From Streptomyces sp. Ag109_O5-10 (GTDB lineage Bacteria > Actinomycetota > Actinomycetes > Streptomycetales > Streptomycetaceae), in contig NZ_FNTQ01000001.1 in NCBI RefSeq assembly GCF_900105755.1, positions 1,984,001-2,048,000 on the forward strand: 64,000 nt of DNA, read 5' to 3'. Shown piece after piece: positions 27,807 through 36,923 of the stretch. The first letter of the stretch is position 1, and every line of letters begins with the position of its first letter. The notes under the pieces are model-generated. The model had not been told where the DNA came from, did not search any database, and saw nothing but the letters and a program-made list of their open reading frames with translations. Both the position numbers and the translations under genes were made by a program.

Positions 27807-28572
27807 TGATGTGCCCGAAGAGCCGGTCCTTGGCCAGGTTGTAGGCGGCGAACAGGTGCCGGGCCCCGTGCGGGCGCGTGTAGGTCGCCCGGCGTCGGGG
27901 CCGTGGTCCGCGATCGGGGTCCTTGTTCCGGTCGCCGCGTTCGGCCCATTGCCGGCCGAGGTGGGGCTGGAGGTTGAGCGGGCCGAACTCGTCCAGACAG
28001 AAGACGACCTCGGGCTCGTCTTCCTCGGGTGCGACCTCGCCGTCGGCGATCACGTAGAGGTGCTCGACCCGGGCCTTCTTGACCGCGTAGTCCGGATCGC
28101 GTGAGGCCTTCCAGGTCTTTATGCGTTGAAACGAGACGCCCTCCTCGCAGAGCAGGAGGCGAAGCCCCTCGTGGCTGATGTCGTCGACCACCCCCTCGGC
28201 GACCAGGAAGTCGGCCAGCCTGGCCAGGCTCCAGGTCGAGAAGGGCAGGCCGTGCTCGGCCGGCCTGGACTTGGCGATCTTCTTGATCTCCCGGCGCTCC
28301 GGCAGGCTGAACGTTCTCGGTCGGCCGCCCCTGTACCTGGGACAGAGGGAGCCGAAACCGTCGGCGTCGAAGTTGTGGATCATGTCCCGGACCCGGTCCG
28401 CGCTGCTGAACGTCACCTCGGCGATCTTCGCCACGGGCAGGCCCTGCGCGGATAACAACACCATCTGGGCCCGCCGCCAGGTCACCACCGACCCGGTGCC
28501 CCTGCGGATGATCCGCAGCAGCCGCCTGCCCTCATCGTCATCGATCTCGCGAACGCGCACTCGCTCTGCCAC
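27715..28572 (-). CDS. IS630 transposase, N-terminal frame
   Basis: About 285 residues with paired N-terminal helix-turn-helix motifs (GLPVAKIAEVTFSSADRVRD, WSLARLADFLVAEGVVDDIS) and the first catalytic aspartate in VVFCLDEFGPLNLQP. The homologous sequence continues to LFAAYNLAKDRLFGHI, after which the matching frame is the downstream one. The GTG at 28572 begins VAERVRVREIDDDEG, a usual start for these proteins. It overlaps the C-terminal frame by 92 bases. Confidence 0.8.
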   Translation of the reverse strand: MAERVRVREIDDDEGRRLLRIIRRGTGSVVTWRRAQMVLLSAQGLPVAKIAEVTFSSADRVRDMIHNFDADGFGSLCPRYRGGRPRTFSLPERREIKKIAKSRPAEHGLPFSTWSLARLADFLVAEGVVDDISHEGLRLLLCEEGVSFQRIKTWKASRDPDYAVKKARVEHLYVIADGEVAPEEDEPEVVFCLDEFGPLNLQPHLGRQWAERGDRNKDPDRGPRPRRRATYTRPHGARHLFAAYNLAKDRLFGHINEDQEQVEVPGVLPLLALTSPGGRADSNRL

Positions 28573-28819
28573 GGGCGCAGCCTGACGACTACGGGGCGTA
28601 CCAGGCACAAACACCTCGCGCCCTTGCACGACGCCAGGGCAAAACAGCACCACCGCGGACTACCGGACTCGAACCGGCTCAGACCGACAAAGGGTCACAA
28701 TCTCGAAGATTGAAGCGGATTTCCCATCACGCCTTTGCCCGCGACGGCTGACCACAGCCTAACTAGCGACAACCACCAAGCCCTACAGGGCGAAGGTTGC
28801 TTGATGCGGCACTAGGGCA

Positions 28820-29824
28820 TCAGGCGCGTTTGCCGTCGCCCGCGGTGTGGGTGGTCCGGAAGCGTGCCCGGTAGACCCCCGGCGTGACGCCCAGGTGGCG
28901 CGTGAAGGCGCGGCGCAGCGACTCGGGTGACCCGAAGCCGGTGCGCCGGGCCACCGTGGCCATCGGGCCGTCACCCTCCTCCAGCATCGCGCGGGCGGCT
29001 TCCAGGCGGACCTGCTCGACGTAGCGGGCGGGGGTCGTGCTCATCTCCTCGTGGAACAGGCGTGACATGTGGCGGGCGCTCACGCCGGCCCGGCGCGCCA
29101 TGGCGGCAAGGGTGTGCGGGGCGGACGGGTCCTCGGCGACCGTGTCCAGGACCCGGCGCAGCATCTCCTGCCTCGCACGCGGCGTGTGGGTGCGGACACT
29201 GAACTGGGACTGGCCGCCCGGCCGCTGCATGAACACGACCATGTCCTTGGCCACGGCGCGGGCGACGTCGGCGCCGAGGTGCTCCTCGACCAGGGCGAGC
29301 GAGAGGTCGATGCCCGCGCTGACGCCGGCCGAGGTCATGATGTGGCCGTCGCGCACGAACAGGGCGTCCATCTCCGCGGTCACCCGCGGATAGCGCAGGG
29401 CCAGCTGGTCGGCGAAGCGCCAGTGCGTGGTCGCCCTGCGTCCGTCGAGCAGTCCGGCCGCGGCGAGGAGAAACGCCCCGGTGCAGACGGACGCGGTGCG
29501 GCAACTGCGCGCGTCGAGCGCCCTGATGGCGTCCAGCAGGGCGTCGTCCTTGATGAGAGACGGCCACTCCGGGCCGCCGGGGACGACTACCACATCGCTG
29601 GCCTCCCGCACCTGCGAGGCAGCCAGGTCGACGCGCAGTCCGGTGCCGGATGCGGTGACCACGTCGGCGCCGTCCGGGGAGACCGTGCGCACGCGGTACC
29701 GGCCGCCGAAGTCGTTGGCCGTCGTGAACACCTCGATCGGGCCGGTGACGTCGAGCAGCCGTACGCCGGGGAAGACCAGCACGGTCACCAGCAGGGGCTT
29801 CCTGCCTGTCGGCCTGTCCTTCAT
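28820..29824 (-). CDS. GlxA-type AraC-family regulator with DJ-1/PfpI domain
   Basis: This 334-residue protein has an N-terminal DJ-1/PfpI-like domain (VLVFPGVRLLDVTGPIEVFT, VVVPGGPEW, and the nucleophile elbow SVCTGAFLLAAAGLLDGRRA). A C-terminal AraC double helix-turn-helix follows (LAAMARRAGVSARHMSRLFH, VARRTGFGSPESLRRAFTRH). The ATG at 29824 is 6 bases after GGGAGG. Five bases separate its stop from the CTAG at which the two insertion sequences sit, so the gene is intact but its downstream region was displaced. Confidence 0.88.
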   Translation of the reverse strand: MKDRPTGRKPLLVTVLVFPGVRLLDVTGPIEVFTTANDFGGRYRVRTVSPDGADVVTASGTGLRVDLAASQVREASDVVVVPGGPEWPSLIKDDALLDAIRALDARSCRTASVCTGAFLLAAAGLLDGRRATTHWRFADQLALRYPRVTAEMDALFVRDGHIMTSAGVSAGIDLSLALVEEHLGADVARAVAKDMVVFMQRPGGQSQFSVRTHTPRARQEMLRRVLDTVAEDPSAPHTLAAMARRAGVSARHMSRLFHEEMSTTPARYVEQVRLEAARAMLEEGDGPMATVARRTGFGSPESLRRAFTRHLGVTPGVYRARFRTTHTAGDGKRA

Positions 29825-30293
29825 CGTGTGCCTCCCGGACGGACTGGGACCCACATCGGAAGACACCATCATCCGCCCGGCGAAGCCCCGTCCGCGCCCG
29901 TGCTGAGCGTCGTCCGGGTCGCCGCGGGATGATGCTGCGTTCCTTATGTGTGGGTCGAGGCGTCGAGTTTCGGCGCCTCACCCGCTTTCAGCGGTTGCCT
30001 GCAGTGGCGTCATGGCTGTATATGCGGTCACAACACGCTCGGATGAGGACATCAGCTTGTTCAGCTTTGACGGACACCATGGGTGTGGTGGTCGGGCTGC
30101 GAGTGCGGTCTCGTATTCGGCGGGACCGCGACGGTTATCTCCACGCCGACACACGGCTCCGCCCTTGAGATGCCCGGTTGTGCCGGGTGGTCCGGGAATG
30201 CTCCGAATCTTGGTCGCAGCCCGGCTGACCGCACGGTCGGGCAGGGCCGAAGTCGCAGCCACGGCGCGACCAGCGCGTGCGGGCCTGCGGCAG
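29825..30293. other. Gap without a recognisable gene
   Basis: 469 bases between the GlxA-type regulator and the end of mmsA. Base composition is less GC-rich than neighbouring genes around 29985-30130. I found no coding frame with family resemblance, no tRNA and no clear hairpin. Confidence 0.5.
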
Positions 30294-31802
30294 TCAGTGG
30301 GACGCGGGGAAGCCCAGGTCCGGGCCGGCCGGCGTCTCGGCCGGGTCCGGCCAGCGGCTCGTGATGACCTTGCCCCGCGTGTAGAAGTGCGTGGCTTCGC
30401 TGCCGTACATGCGGTGGTCGCCGAAGGCCGAGTCCTTCCAGCCGCCGAAGGAGTGGTAGCCCACCGGCACGGGCATCGGCACGTTCACGCCGACCATGCC
30501 GGTTTCGACCTCCAGCTGAAACCGGCGGGCCGCGCCGCCGTCGCGGGTGAAGATGGCGCTGGCGTTGCCGTAGGGGGAGCCGTTGATGATGGCCATGGCT
30601 TCCTCGTAGGTCTCTGCGCGCAACACGCACAGGACGGGACCGAAGATCTCGTTCCGGTAGGCGTCCGAGTCTGTGCTGACCTTGTCGAGGAGCGAGATGC
30701 CCATCCAGTGCCCGTTCTCCAGGCCTTCGACGGTGAAGCCCCTGCCGTCGAGTATCACGTCGGCTCCCTGGGCGGCCGCACCCGCGACATAGTCCGCGAC
30801 CTCGTCGCGGTGCGCCTTGGTGATGAGCGGGCCCATGTCGGACGTGGGGTCGTTGCCCGGGCCGATCTTGATCTTCGTGGCCCGCTCGGCGATCCGGGAC
30901 ACCAGCGCGTCGCCCGCCGAGCCGACCGCGACCACCACGGAGACCGCCATGCAGCGCTGACCTGCGGAGCCGTAGGCTGCGGTCACGGCGGCGTCGGCCG
31001 CCGCGTCGAGGTCGGCGTCGGGCAGGACCAGCATGTGGTTCTTCGCTTCGCCGAGGGCCTGGACACGCTTGCCGCTGGCGGACGCCCTGGTGTACACGTG
31101 GCGGGCGACAGGCGTGGAGCCCACGAACGAAACGGCCGCCACGTCCGGGTGGTCGAGGAGCGCGTTCACCGCGACCTCGTCACCGTGCAGGATGTTGAGC
31201 ACACCGTCGGGCACGCCGGCCTCGGCCGCGAGTTCCGCGAGGAGCATGGACGCGGACGGGGCCTTGCTGCTCGGCTTGTGGACGAAGGTGTTCCCGCAGG
31301 CGATCGCCATGGGGAACATCCACATGCTGATCATCGCGGGGAAGTTGAACGGCGAGATGCCGACGATCACACCGAGAGGTTGGCGGATCGACGCCACGTC
31401 GATCTGGCTCGACACCCCCGTGGACGTCTCGCCCTTGAGTGCCGTGCCGAGCCCGCAGGCCAGTTCGACGATCTCCAGGCCCCGGGCCACCTCGCCCAGC
31501 GCGTCCGCGTGGGTCTTGCCCTGCTCGGCGGTGATCAGCGCGGCGAGGTCGTCGCGGCGCGCGTTCAGCAGCTCGCGGTAGCGGTAGAGGATCGTGATCC
31601 GGTGCGCCAGCGAGGACGTGGACCAGGTGGCGTACGCCTGCTTCGCCGCGGCGACCGCGGTGTCGACCTGTTCGGCGCCGGCCATCGCGACCTGCGCGGT
31701 GACCTCCCCGGTCGCGGGGTCGGTGACGGAGCCCCAGGTGCCGTAGGCGCCTGAATCGTCTCCGAACGGCTTGCCGTTGATCCAGTGGGTGACGGTCTTC
31801 AT
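30294..31802 (-). CDS. mmsA: CoA-acylating methylmalonate-semialdehyde dehydrogenase
   Basis: This 502-residue aldehyde dehydrogenase oxidises methylmalonate (or malonate) semialdehyde to propionyl- or acetyl-CoA with NAD+, in valine, thymine and inositol breakdown. The family-typical start MKTVTHWINGKPF, the NAD site GISPFNFPAMISMWMFPMAI, the FVGSTPVARHVY loop and the catalytic Cys in YGSAGQRCMAVSVVV are present. The usual general-base Glu region reads LGEAKNHM, as in MmsA. The ATG at 31802 is preceded by AAGGAGTTCC. It appears monocistronic. Confidence 0.92.
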   Translation of the reverse strand: MKTVTHWINGKPFGDDSGAYGTWGSVTDPATGEVTAQVAMAGAEQVDTAVAAAKQAYATWSTSSLAHRITILYRYRELLNARRDDLAALITAEQGKTHADALGEVARGLEIVELACGLGTALKGETSTGVSSQIDVASIRQPLGVIVGISPFNFPAMISMWMFPMAIACGNTFVHKPSSKAPSASMLLAELAAEAGVPDGVLNILHGDEVAVNALLDHPDVAAVSFVGSTPVARHVYTRASASGKRVQALGEAKNHMLVLPDADLDAAADAAVTAAYGSAGQRCMAVSVVVAVGSAGDALVSRIAERATKIKIGPGNDPTSDMGPLITKAHRDEVADYVAGAAAQGADVILDGRGFTVEGLENGHWMGISLLDKVSTDSDAYRNEIFGPVLCVLRAETYEEAMAIINGSPYGNASAIFTRDGGAARRFQLEVETGMVGVNVPMPVPVGYHSFGGWKDSAFGDHRMYGSEATHFYTRGKVITSRWPDPAETPAGPDLGFPASH

Positions 31803-32457
31803 CGGCGGAACTCCTTCAAAGGATGACGGCGGCGGGCCGCGCGGTTCTTGTCCGGACGCCCCACCACGCCCGTGTGGGTAGGGCTGCTGACATCGAAGCT
31901 ACCGAGCCGATTTGCACATGCAGGTGCTGTGGAGCCTCCCGGCCCGAAGTGCCTGCCTCAGGTCCCGTACGGTTGTGGCGTGGGCCACCCCGCCTGCCCA
32001 GCGCCGCCGCGTTCGCCATGCCCAGCGCCGCCGTGTTCGCCATGTGGTCGAAAACGGCCCGGGGCGGGGCCTGCTTCTGCGGCTGAGGCGCATCGCTGTG
32101 CCCGTTGACCGGTGCTCAAAGGGCCGCTCAGGGCCGAATCCCCTCCGACTCCGCGCACAGGGCATCACCCTTGGTGCCGAGCTTGCCCTTGGCGTATCGC
32201 CGCAAGGCGGGCCATCTGCTCGCCCATGCCGCGTGTCCCGGCAGCGGCGTGCGGGCGTGCGGGCGTGCGGCCAGACCGTGTGGACCAGGGCCGGATGCCG
32301 CGCGCCACCGAGGGCGACGACGGGATCGAGGTGTACGACGTCGCGCTCGGTTGCCTGTTCCAGCAGAAGCCGGGCTGTTGTCGAACCGGCCGTGCCATGG
32401 GGTGTGTCGTACGGCTCGGTGACGTCGTTGAGGTCCAAGAGGCCGTAGCGTGTCGTG
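31803..32457. other. Degenerate gap with a 24-bp tandem repeat
   Basis: A unit beginning GCCCAGCGCCGCCGCGTTCG occurs twice in tandem (31996-32019 and 32020-32043), differing at one base. On the minus strand 32300-32438 encodes NDVTEPYDTPHGTAG and then ERDVVHLDPVVALGGARHPA, which looks coding but belongs to no family I recognise. The rest appears to be decayed sequence next to an IS3 fragment. Confidence 0.5.
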
Positions 32458-32626
32458 CCCGGCGTCCACGCGGCCGGCTCGCGCCGGCTGCCCGCACCCA
32501 GTTCCGCGAGGTCTCGGGGTTGATCCCCAGATCGGCGGCAACCTGCCGGATCGTCGCCTGGGGCCGCGACTGGTACAGCGCGACCGCGTCCGCCTTGAAC
32601 TGCGGCGGATAGTTCTTCATGACCAC
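32458..32626 (-). pseudogene. IS3-family transposase orfA, 5' fragment
   Basis: The first 56 residues begin MVMKNYPPQFKADAVALYQS and include ADLGINPETSRNWVRAAG, the helix-turn-helix of IS3-type OrfA. Resemblance ends at RPRGRRA. The leucine zipper and all of OrfB are missing. The junction with unrelated sequence marks a deletion. Confidence 0.75.
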
Positions 32627-32788
32627 GAGATGTCCGTCCTCAGATCCTCAGGATCCAGTGTCTCGTGTGTCCAAAATCAGGGGTCAAGGCCCAAGTGAGA
32701 GGCTGTCCGCGTCGCCCGGGAGGCCGGGGCACGGGGAAGGCTGACTGCCTGCCCCAGGACCGGCAGGCTGTCTGACCGGCGGAAGGCG

Positions 32789-33562
32789 CTATGACGGAGC
32801 GGTGATCACCGTCAGGTACTCCTCGGTGCGGAAGCCGACCGACCGGTACACGGGCTCCCCCATCTCGGACGCGTAGAGGTAGGCCGTGCCGGCACCTGCG
32901 GCGAAGCCCGAACGGATCATCTCCAGCGTGATGGCTCGTCCGAACCCACGCCGTCTGTAGCCCGGCAGCGTGGTGATGTTGAAAAGACCTGTCAGGTCAC
33001 CTGAGGTAGCCGTCAGGCCCGTTCCCACGGGCACGCCGTCCAGCTCCGCAAGGTAGAACGTCATCCCGTCGATCTTCGCCAGGGAAGGATCTGCGAGGAC
33101 GTGGAACATCTCGTGCGGTGCTTCAAAGCCCTCCGCCATGGTCCTGGCGCACAGGCCCAGTTCGTCGCCCGGCACCGCGCGTATGCGCAGGCCGTCAACG
33201 GCCGGCTCCCCCGGCAGTCCTTGGTCGGAGTGCCGGATCATGAGCGGCTCCCGCTCGAAATGTGTGAGCCCGTGTCGCGCTGCCACCTCGGCGACCAGCG
33301 GATCCGGAACTCCCCGGACGTGGATGCTCCAGGGAAGCTCCCACGGGCTCCCTTCGGCCGCCAACGCCATGATCTCGTTGGCGTTCGGCTCCAGATTTGG
33401 ACTGATGATCGCGTTCAGCGCCGCAATCGGTGCGCCGGAGATTGCGAGCACGGCGCCCCGCGACCCTCTGCTCGTGCGCCCCGTGGTGGCACTGGCAAGG
33501 GTCTCGAATGTGGCGGCATAAGCCGACACAACCGCCATCAACGGGTCATCTGTTTGGCTCAT
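32789..33562 (-). CDS. GNAT-family N-acetyltransferase
   Basis: This 257-residue protein has a GNAT domain in its second half. The acetyl-CoA loop reads LPGYRRRGFGRAITLEMI, preceded by the strand LTGLFNITT and followed by AYLYASEMGEPVYRSVGF. The N-terminal half (LNAIISPNLEPNANEIM) resembles the N-lobe of two-domain acetyltransferases. The substrate is unknown. It is bordered by remnants on both sides and is the only intact gene between the IS3 fragment and 34.7 kb. Confidence 0.8.
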   Translation of the reverse strand: MSQTDDPLMAVVSAYAATFETLASATTGRTSRGSRGAVLAISGAPIAALNAIISPNLEPNANEIMALAAEGSPWELPWSIHVRGVPDPLVAEVAARHGLTHFEREPLMIRHSDQGLPGEPAVDGLRIRAVPGDELGLCARTMAEGFEAPHEMFHVLADPSLAKIDGMTFYLAELDGVPVGTGLTATSGDLTGLFNITTLPGYRRRGFGRAITLEMIRSGFAAGAGTAYLYASEMGEPVYRSVGFRTEEYLTVITAPS

Positions 33563-33664
33563 AAGGTGACTCTAAGCGACGCCGCGCAAGAGACGACACG
33601 GCGGGCCGGTGGGTGATGCCCCAGCAGCCTGTGCAGGTCCTGGCGCCACCGGGGCGTACCCCCG

Positions 33665-33850
33665 TCAAAGATGCTCACCGATCGGCGCGAGGAAGGTGGT
33701 CACCTCAGCGATCGCCTCCGGCGACGGCTTGAAGTAGCGGCGGGCGTTGTCCGCCTTGCGGTGCCGGGACTTGGCCATGAGCATCGGCAGCGACGCACCC
33801 TGTGACAGCGGCAACAACGCAGTGGTCCGGCTGCCCTCGCGACGGTTCCC
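33665..33850 (-). pseudogene. C-terminal fragment of an integrase-like protein
   Basis: The reverse strand ends with [20 protein letters not shown], then [20 protein letters not shown] and a stop. The [16 protein letters not shown] portion resembles tails of streptomycete site-specific integrases, after the catalytic tyrosine region. Only about 60 residues remain. The assignment rests on memory of related tails. Confidence 0.4.
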
Positions 33851-34081
33851 GGCCTCCTGATTGAGGGAGACTCGCTGTCCGTACTTCGAGCCGACGTCGC
33901 CGAACTGGTGCAGGCCTGCAACCGGGGCGGTCTGGATGACGCCCGCAGCATTTCCAGCCCGATGCCCTGGAGGTGGACGCCCTGCTGGAGCGCTACACGG
34001 ATGCGCTCACTGTCCATGGCATTCGCCGGCCCTTCGGAGAGTGCAGGATGTAGCGTTCTGTTCTTGCCGTCGCTCGATGGT

Positions 34082-34527
34082 GTGACGTTGGGGCATCGTC
34101 TCAAAGCCATCCTGGAACACATCGAAACCCGCGATCGTGAACTGGCCGACCAGGCCGGGCACTTCCAGGTCCGCATCGAAGAGCTCACCCGGCAGCTCGG
34201 CGAACTCGACGCGGAGAGCGAGAACCTGCGCATCACCCGCAAGACCCTCCTCACGCTCCCGCTGCCCTCACCCGCCACCGGGCCGGACCGCCCCGAGATC
34301 CCCGACCACCCCGCCTACCAACAGATCCTCACCGCCCTGGCCGACGCGGGCCGGCCGATGCGCGCCCGCGAGGCCGGCCGATGCGCGCCCGCGACCTCTG
34401 CCAGGCCCTCGACCTGCCGATCCTTCCGAAGAACACCGAAGGCATCCGCTGCACACTGAAACGTCTGGTCAGCCGGGGCATCCTCATCGAACCCGAACCC
34501 GGCTTGTTCGCCCGCCCCGACGCCTGA
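34082..34527 (+). pseudogene. Coiled-coil/winged-helix gene frameshifted by a 23-bp duplication
   Basis: From the GTG at 34082 the frame reads VTLGHRLKAILEHIETRDRE, a coiled coil to about residue 55, then DHPAYQQILTALADAGRPMR. The frame is then broken. In the shifted frame the protein resumes as ARDLCQALDLPILPKNTEGI, KRLVSRGILIEPEPGLFARP and a stop, giving a winged-helix-like end. The break is a perfect 23-bp tandem duplication at 34349-34394. Removing one copy would restore a protein of about 140 residues, of a type I recall from streptomycete islands but with no known function. Confidence 0.7.
34349..34394. repeat. Two tandem copies of a 23-bp unit
   Basis: The unit begins GGCCGGCCGATGCGCGCCCG and ends CGA. 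Copies are 34349-34371 and 34372-34394 and are identical. Because 23 is not a multiple of three, the duplication disrupts the host gene. Confidence 0.95.
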
Positions 34528-34698
34528 GGGCCACCCCCCACCCGCGACCAGCAGTCCTTTCCCACCCAACCACGAAACGGACAAGAGCCCACGTTCCGCA
34601 TTCTCAGGGCCACGAGGGTGACTGTTCCGTCCGAAGGCGAATGTCGTGCGGCACGTACAGGACGGCCTGTTCGGTGAGTGACGTCTTCACCACGACGT

Positions 34699-35445
34699 TC
34701 ACGAGGAGGGTGTGAGCGGCAGGTCGTCCGTGTAGGCGTTGACCGGTTGAGGAACCTGCTCGGCACGCCGCACGTCGAGAGCTGCCGCCGCGGACTTCGT
34801 GCCGAGTCTGCCCCGGGGGTGCCAGCTTCCGGTGACAGCCACCCAGGTGTTCGCGGGGAGGGCGTCGGTGCCGTACATCCGGACCTTGACCGACTGGGCG
34901 TCCGCCGCGCAGCAGGTGAAGATGATCCGGGTCAGGTACCAGCCGCGGCCCTGGCCGACCGGGGTGACGAAACCGGTCATCCGGACGGTACGGCCCTTGA
35001 TGCTCAGCTTGCGGTCCTGCTGGACCCGGGCGGTGAATTCGCTGAGCGTCATGGGCAGGGGCGAGGTCACAGCGGGCAGCGGGTCGAACTCCTTCTCCTG
35101 CTTCACCGCCTTGTCGTTACCACGCGAGGCCGAGTAGGCGCCGAGGGCGGGTGGGGCGTAGAGGAGGAGACTGAACGCGGGGAGGAACAGCAGCCAGGCG
35201 ATGCGCGGGGCGGCGGAGTGGTCGTGCCCGTGCGTGTTCTCGTGGCCGTGGCCGTCGCCGTGGTGGCCGTCCCGGTCGAGAGCCGCGCCCGCCAGACCGA
35301 GCAGCAGCAGGAGTACGCCGGACGCGATCAGCAGCGGACGCAGGCTCTCCTTGACGTAGCGCAGGTAGAGGTCGGTGAAGAGGGCGGCGTGCAGCAGACC
35401 CAGGCCGGTCAGGGCCAGCAGGGCGACTTGGACCGGGCGCTTCAC
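34699..35445 (-). CDS. TIGR03943/DUF1980-type membrane protein (YcgQ-like)
   Basis: This 248-residue protein has two N-terminal helices (VALLALTGLGLLHAALF, PLLIASGVLLLLLGLAGAAL) and a His/Asp-rich loop (HHGDGHGHENTHGHDHS) likely to bind metal. A third helix and an exported domain with FVTPVGQGRGWYLTRIIFTC, then CAAD, follow. The family always pairs with a COG0701/DUF318 permease. Its GTG overlaps the permease stop. In Bacillus the pair is linked to zinc homeostasis, so a metal role is likely but unproven here. Confidence 0.82.
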   Translation of the reverse strand: MKRPVQVALLALTGLGLLHAALFTDLYLRYVKESLRPLLIASGVLLLLLGLAGAALDRDGHHGDGHGHENTHGHDHSAAPRIAWLLFLPAFSLLLYAPPALGAYSASRGNDKAVKQEKEFDPLPAVTSPLPMTLSEFTARVQQDRKLSIKGRTVRMTGFVTPVGQGRGWYLTRIIFTCCAADAQSVKVRMYGTDALPANTWVAVTGSWHPRGRLGTKSAAAALDVRRAEQVPQPVNAYTDDLPLTPSS

Positions 35446-36473
35446 AGCAGTGCTCCTCCGATCAGGACGCTGGTGACCACGGCCACGACCGTGGTCGCGG
35501 TGGAGAAGCGGAGTGCGAACGCCCGGCCGAAGGTGCCGGCCTGGAGGGCGATCAGTTTCAGGTCGACCATCGGGCCGACCACCAGGAAGGCCAGCCGGGC
35601 GACGGGCGAGAATCCGGTGAGGGAGGCGGCGACGAAGGCGTCGGCCTCCGAGCAGACCGCGAGCAGCACGGCGAGCGCCGTCAGGAAGAGGACGGACAGC
35701 CAGGGTGAGCCGGAGAAGGTGTCCAGGACGGAACGGGGCACGGTCACGTTGAAGGTGGCCGCCGCCATCGCGCCGAGCACCAGGAAGCCGCCCGCGTGCA
35801 GGAAGTCGTGCTGGAAGCCGCGGCGGAACTCCGTCCAGCGGTGGTGCCCCGGCTGGTGACCGGTGTGGCGGACGGTGGGCCGCAGCCACTCCTCCCGCCC
35901 CAGCCAGAGCCACAGCCAGCCCATGGCCGCGGCGGTGGCGAGCGAGGCGAGCAGGCGGGCCACGACCATGGCCGGACTGCCGGGAAAGGCGACCGCCGTG
36001 GCCGTGAGCACGACAGGGTTGATCGCGGGCGCCGAGAGGAGGAAGGCGAAGGCCGCGGCCGGGGTGACGCCGCGGCGGATCAGGCTGTTCGCGACGGGGA
36101 CCGATGCGCACTCGCAGCCCGGCAGGACGACCCCGGCGGCACCGGCCACCGGGACGGCGAGCGCCGGACGTCTGGGCAGGATCTTGGTGAACAGGCCCGC
36201 CGGGACAAAGGCGTTGATCGCCCCTGACAGTGCCGTGCCGAGCAGGAGGAACGGCAGCGCCTGGACGGTGATGGCCAGAAAGACAGTGCGCCAGGCCGAG
36301 ACAGCGGGACCGCTCAGCCACCCGGTGCCGGTGAACACGAGGGCGGACACCAGTCCGGCGACCATGACACCGCCGACGGCCCACGGCGACGGGATGGCAC
36401 GCCGCGCGGGAAGTGCGGTGGGCGGGGCCGCCACTCCACCCTTCACGTCGAGGAGTTCATCCGCTTTTAGCAT
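35442..36473 (-). CDS. DUF318/COG0701 permease (YcgR/ArsP-like)
   Basis: This 343-residue permease has about eight helices in two halves. The signature GVVLPGCECASVPVANSLIR contains the conserved Cys-Glu-Cys, and the second half has AVCSEADAFVAASL. The family includes ArsP-type exporters and the YcgR partner of YcgQ. The ATG at 36473 follows GGAG by five bases and excludes a long upstream extension that runs into the MITE. It forms a two-gene operon with the TIGR03943 gene. A TGAAAATG half-site overlaps the start and may be coincidental. Confidence 0.85.
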   Translation of the reverse strand: MLKADELLDVKGGVAAPPTALPARRAIPSPWAVGGVMVAGLVSALVFTGTGWLSGPAVSAWRTVFLAITVQALPFLLLGTALSGAINAFVPAGLFTKILPRRPALAVPVAGAAGVVLPGCECASVPVANSLIRRGVTPAAAFAFLLSAPAINPVVLTATAVAFPGSPAMVVARLLASLATAAAMGWLWLWLGREEWLRPTVRHTGHQPGHHRWTEFRRGFQHDFLHAGGFLVLGAMAAATFNVTVPRSVLDTFSGSPWLSVLFLTALAVLLAVCSEADAFVAASLTGFSPVARLAFLVVGPMVDLKLIALQAGTFGRAFALRFSTATTVVAVVTSVLIGGALL

Positions 36474-36757
36474 TTTCACTCCGTATGTCGGATGCTGAGG
36501 CCGAAGATAAGCGAGGAAGCGCCTCGCACAGCGCCCACACGCCGCCACGGATGAATGACGAGAAACCGGATCGGCCGCCCCTTCAGGACTCCGCCCCACG
36601 AGTTGCGTCCAACGACGCACCACGCGCCTCTGCCCGCGGCCCCTTGCGCCCGGCACCGGCCCGCGCCACCCAGATGCCCACCGCGGCGGCGACGCCCGAC
36701 GCGGCGGGAAAACCGCAGGCCGCTCCAGGAGGCGAGGCGCTCCACGTCGCCGACCTA

Positions 36758-36920
36758 GTGCCGCAACAGGCAACGTTCGCCCCGTCACGACGCCCGGCAC
36801 GCACTCTCGCCGCACCAGCCGAAAGCCCAAGTACATCCAGTACGAGGACTTCCGGCCGGCACGCCGAGAGCACGCACCGGACGCCGCTCCTTGACGGGCA
36901 AACGTTGCCTGCCGCGGCAC
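36758..36920. mobile_element. 163-bp MITE related to the IS630 element
   Basis: The ends read GTGCCGCAACAGGCAACGTT on the left and, complemented, GTGCCGCGGCAGGCAACGTT on the right. They match the IS630 ends at 27430 and 28812 over about 25 bases, including the CGCC tract. The left flank is TA and the right flank TG. There is no transposase. It lies between the permease operon and the FUSC gene. Confidence 0.75.
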
Positions 36921-36923
36921 TGG

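Larger units (their letters stand above)
27430..28812. mobile_element. IS630-family insertion sequence
   Basis: Inverted ends GTGCCGCATCAAGCAACGTT (left) and its complement with one mismatch (right) are flanked by TA on both sides, the target duplication typical of the IS630/Tc1 group. The transposase is split into two frames. The left end touches the IS1182 right end within one CTAG. A 163-bp element at 36758 carries related ends. Confidence 0.9.

Noticed and set aside
31996..32043. Tandem 24-bp repeat as part of an insertion-sequence end
   Set aside because: Only two copies exist, with no inverted partner or target duplication nearby.
36463..36480. TGAAAATG motif at the permease start as a Zur box
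   Set aside because: Only one half-site matches the streptomycete Zur consensus; the other half does not, and it overlaps the start codon.
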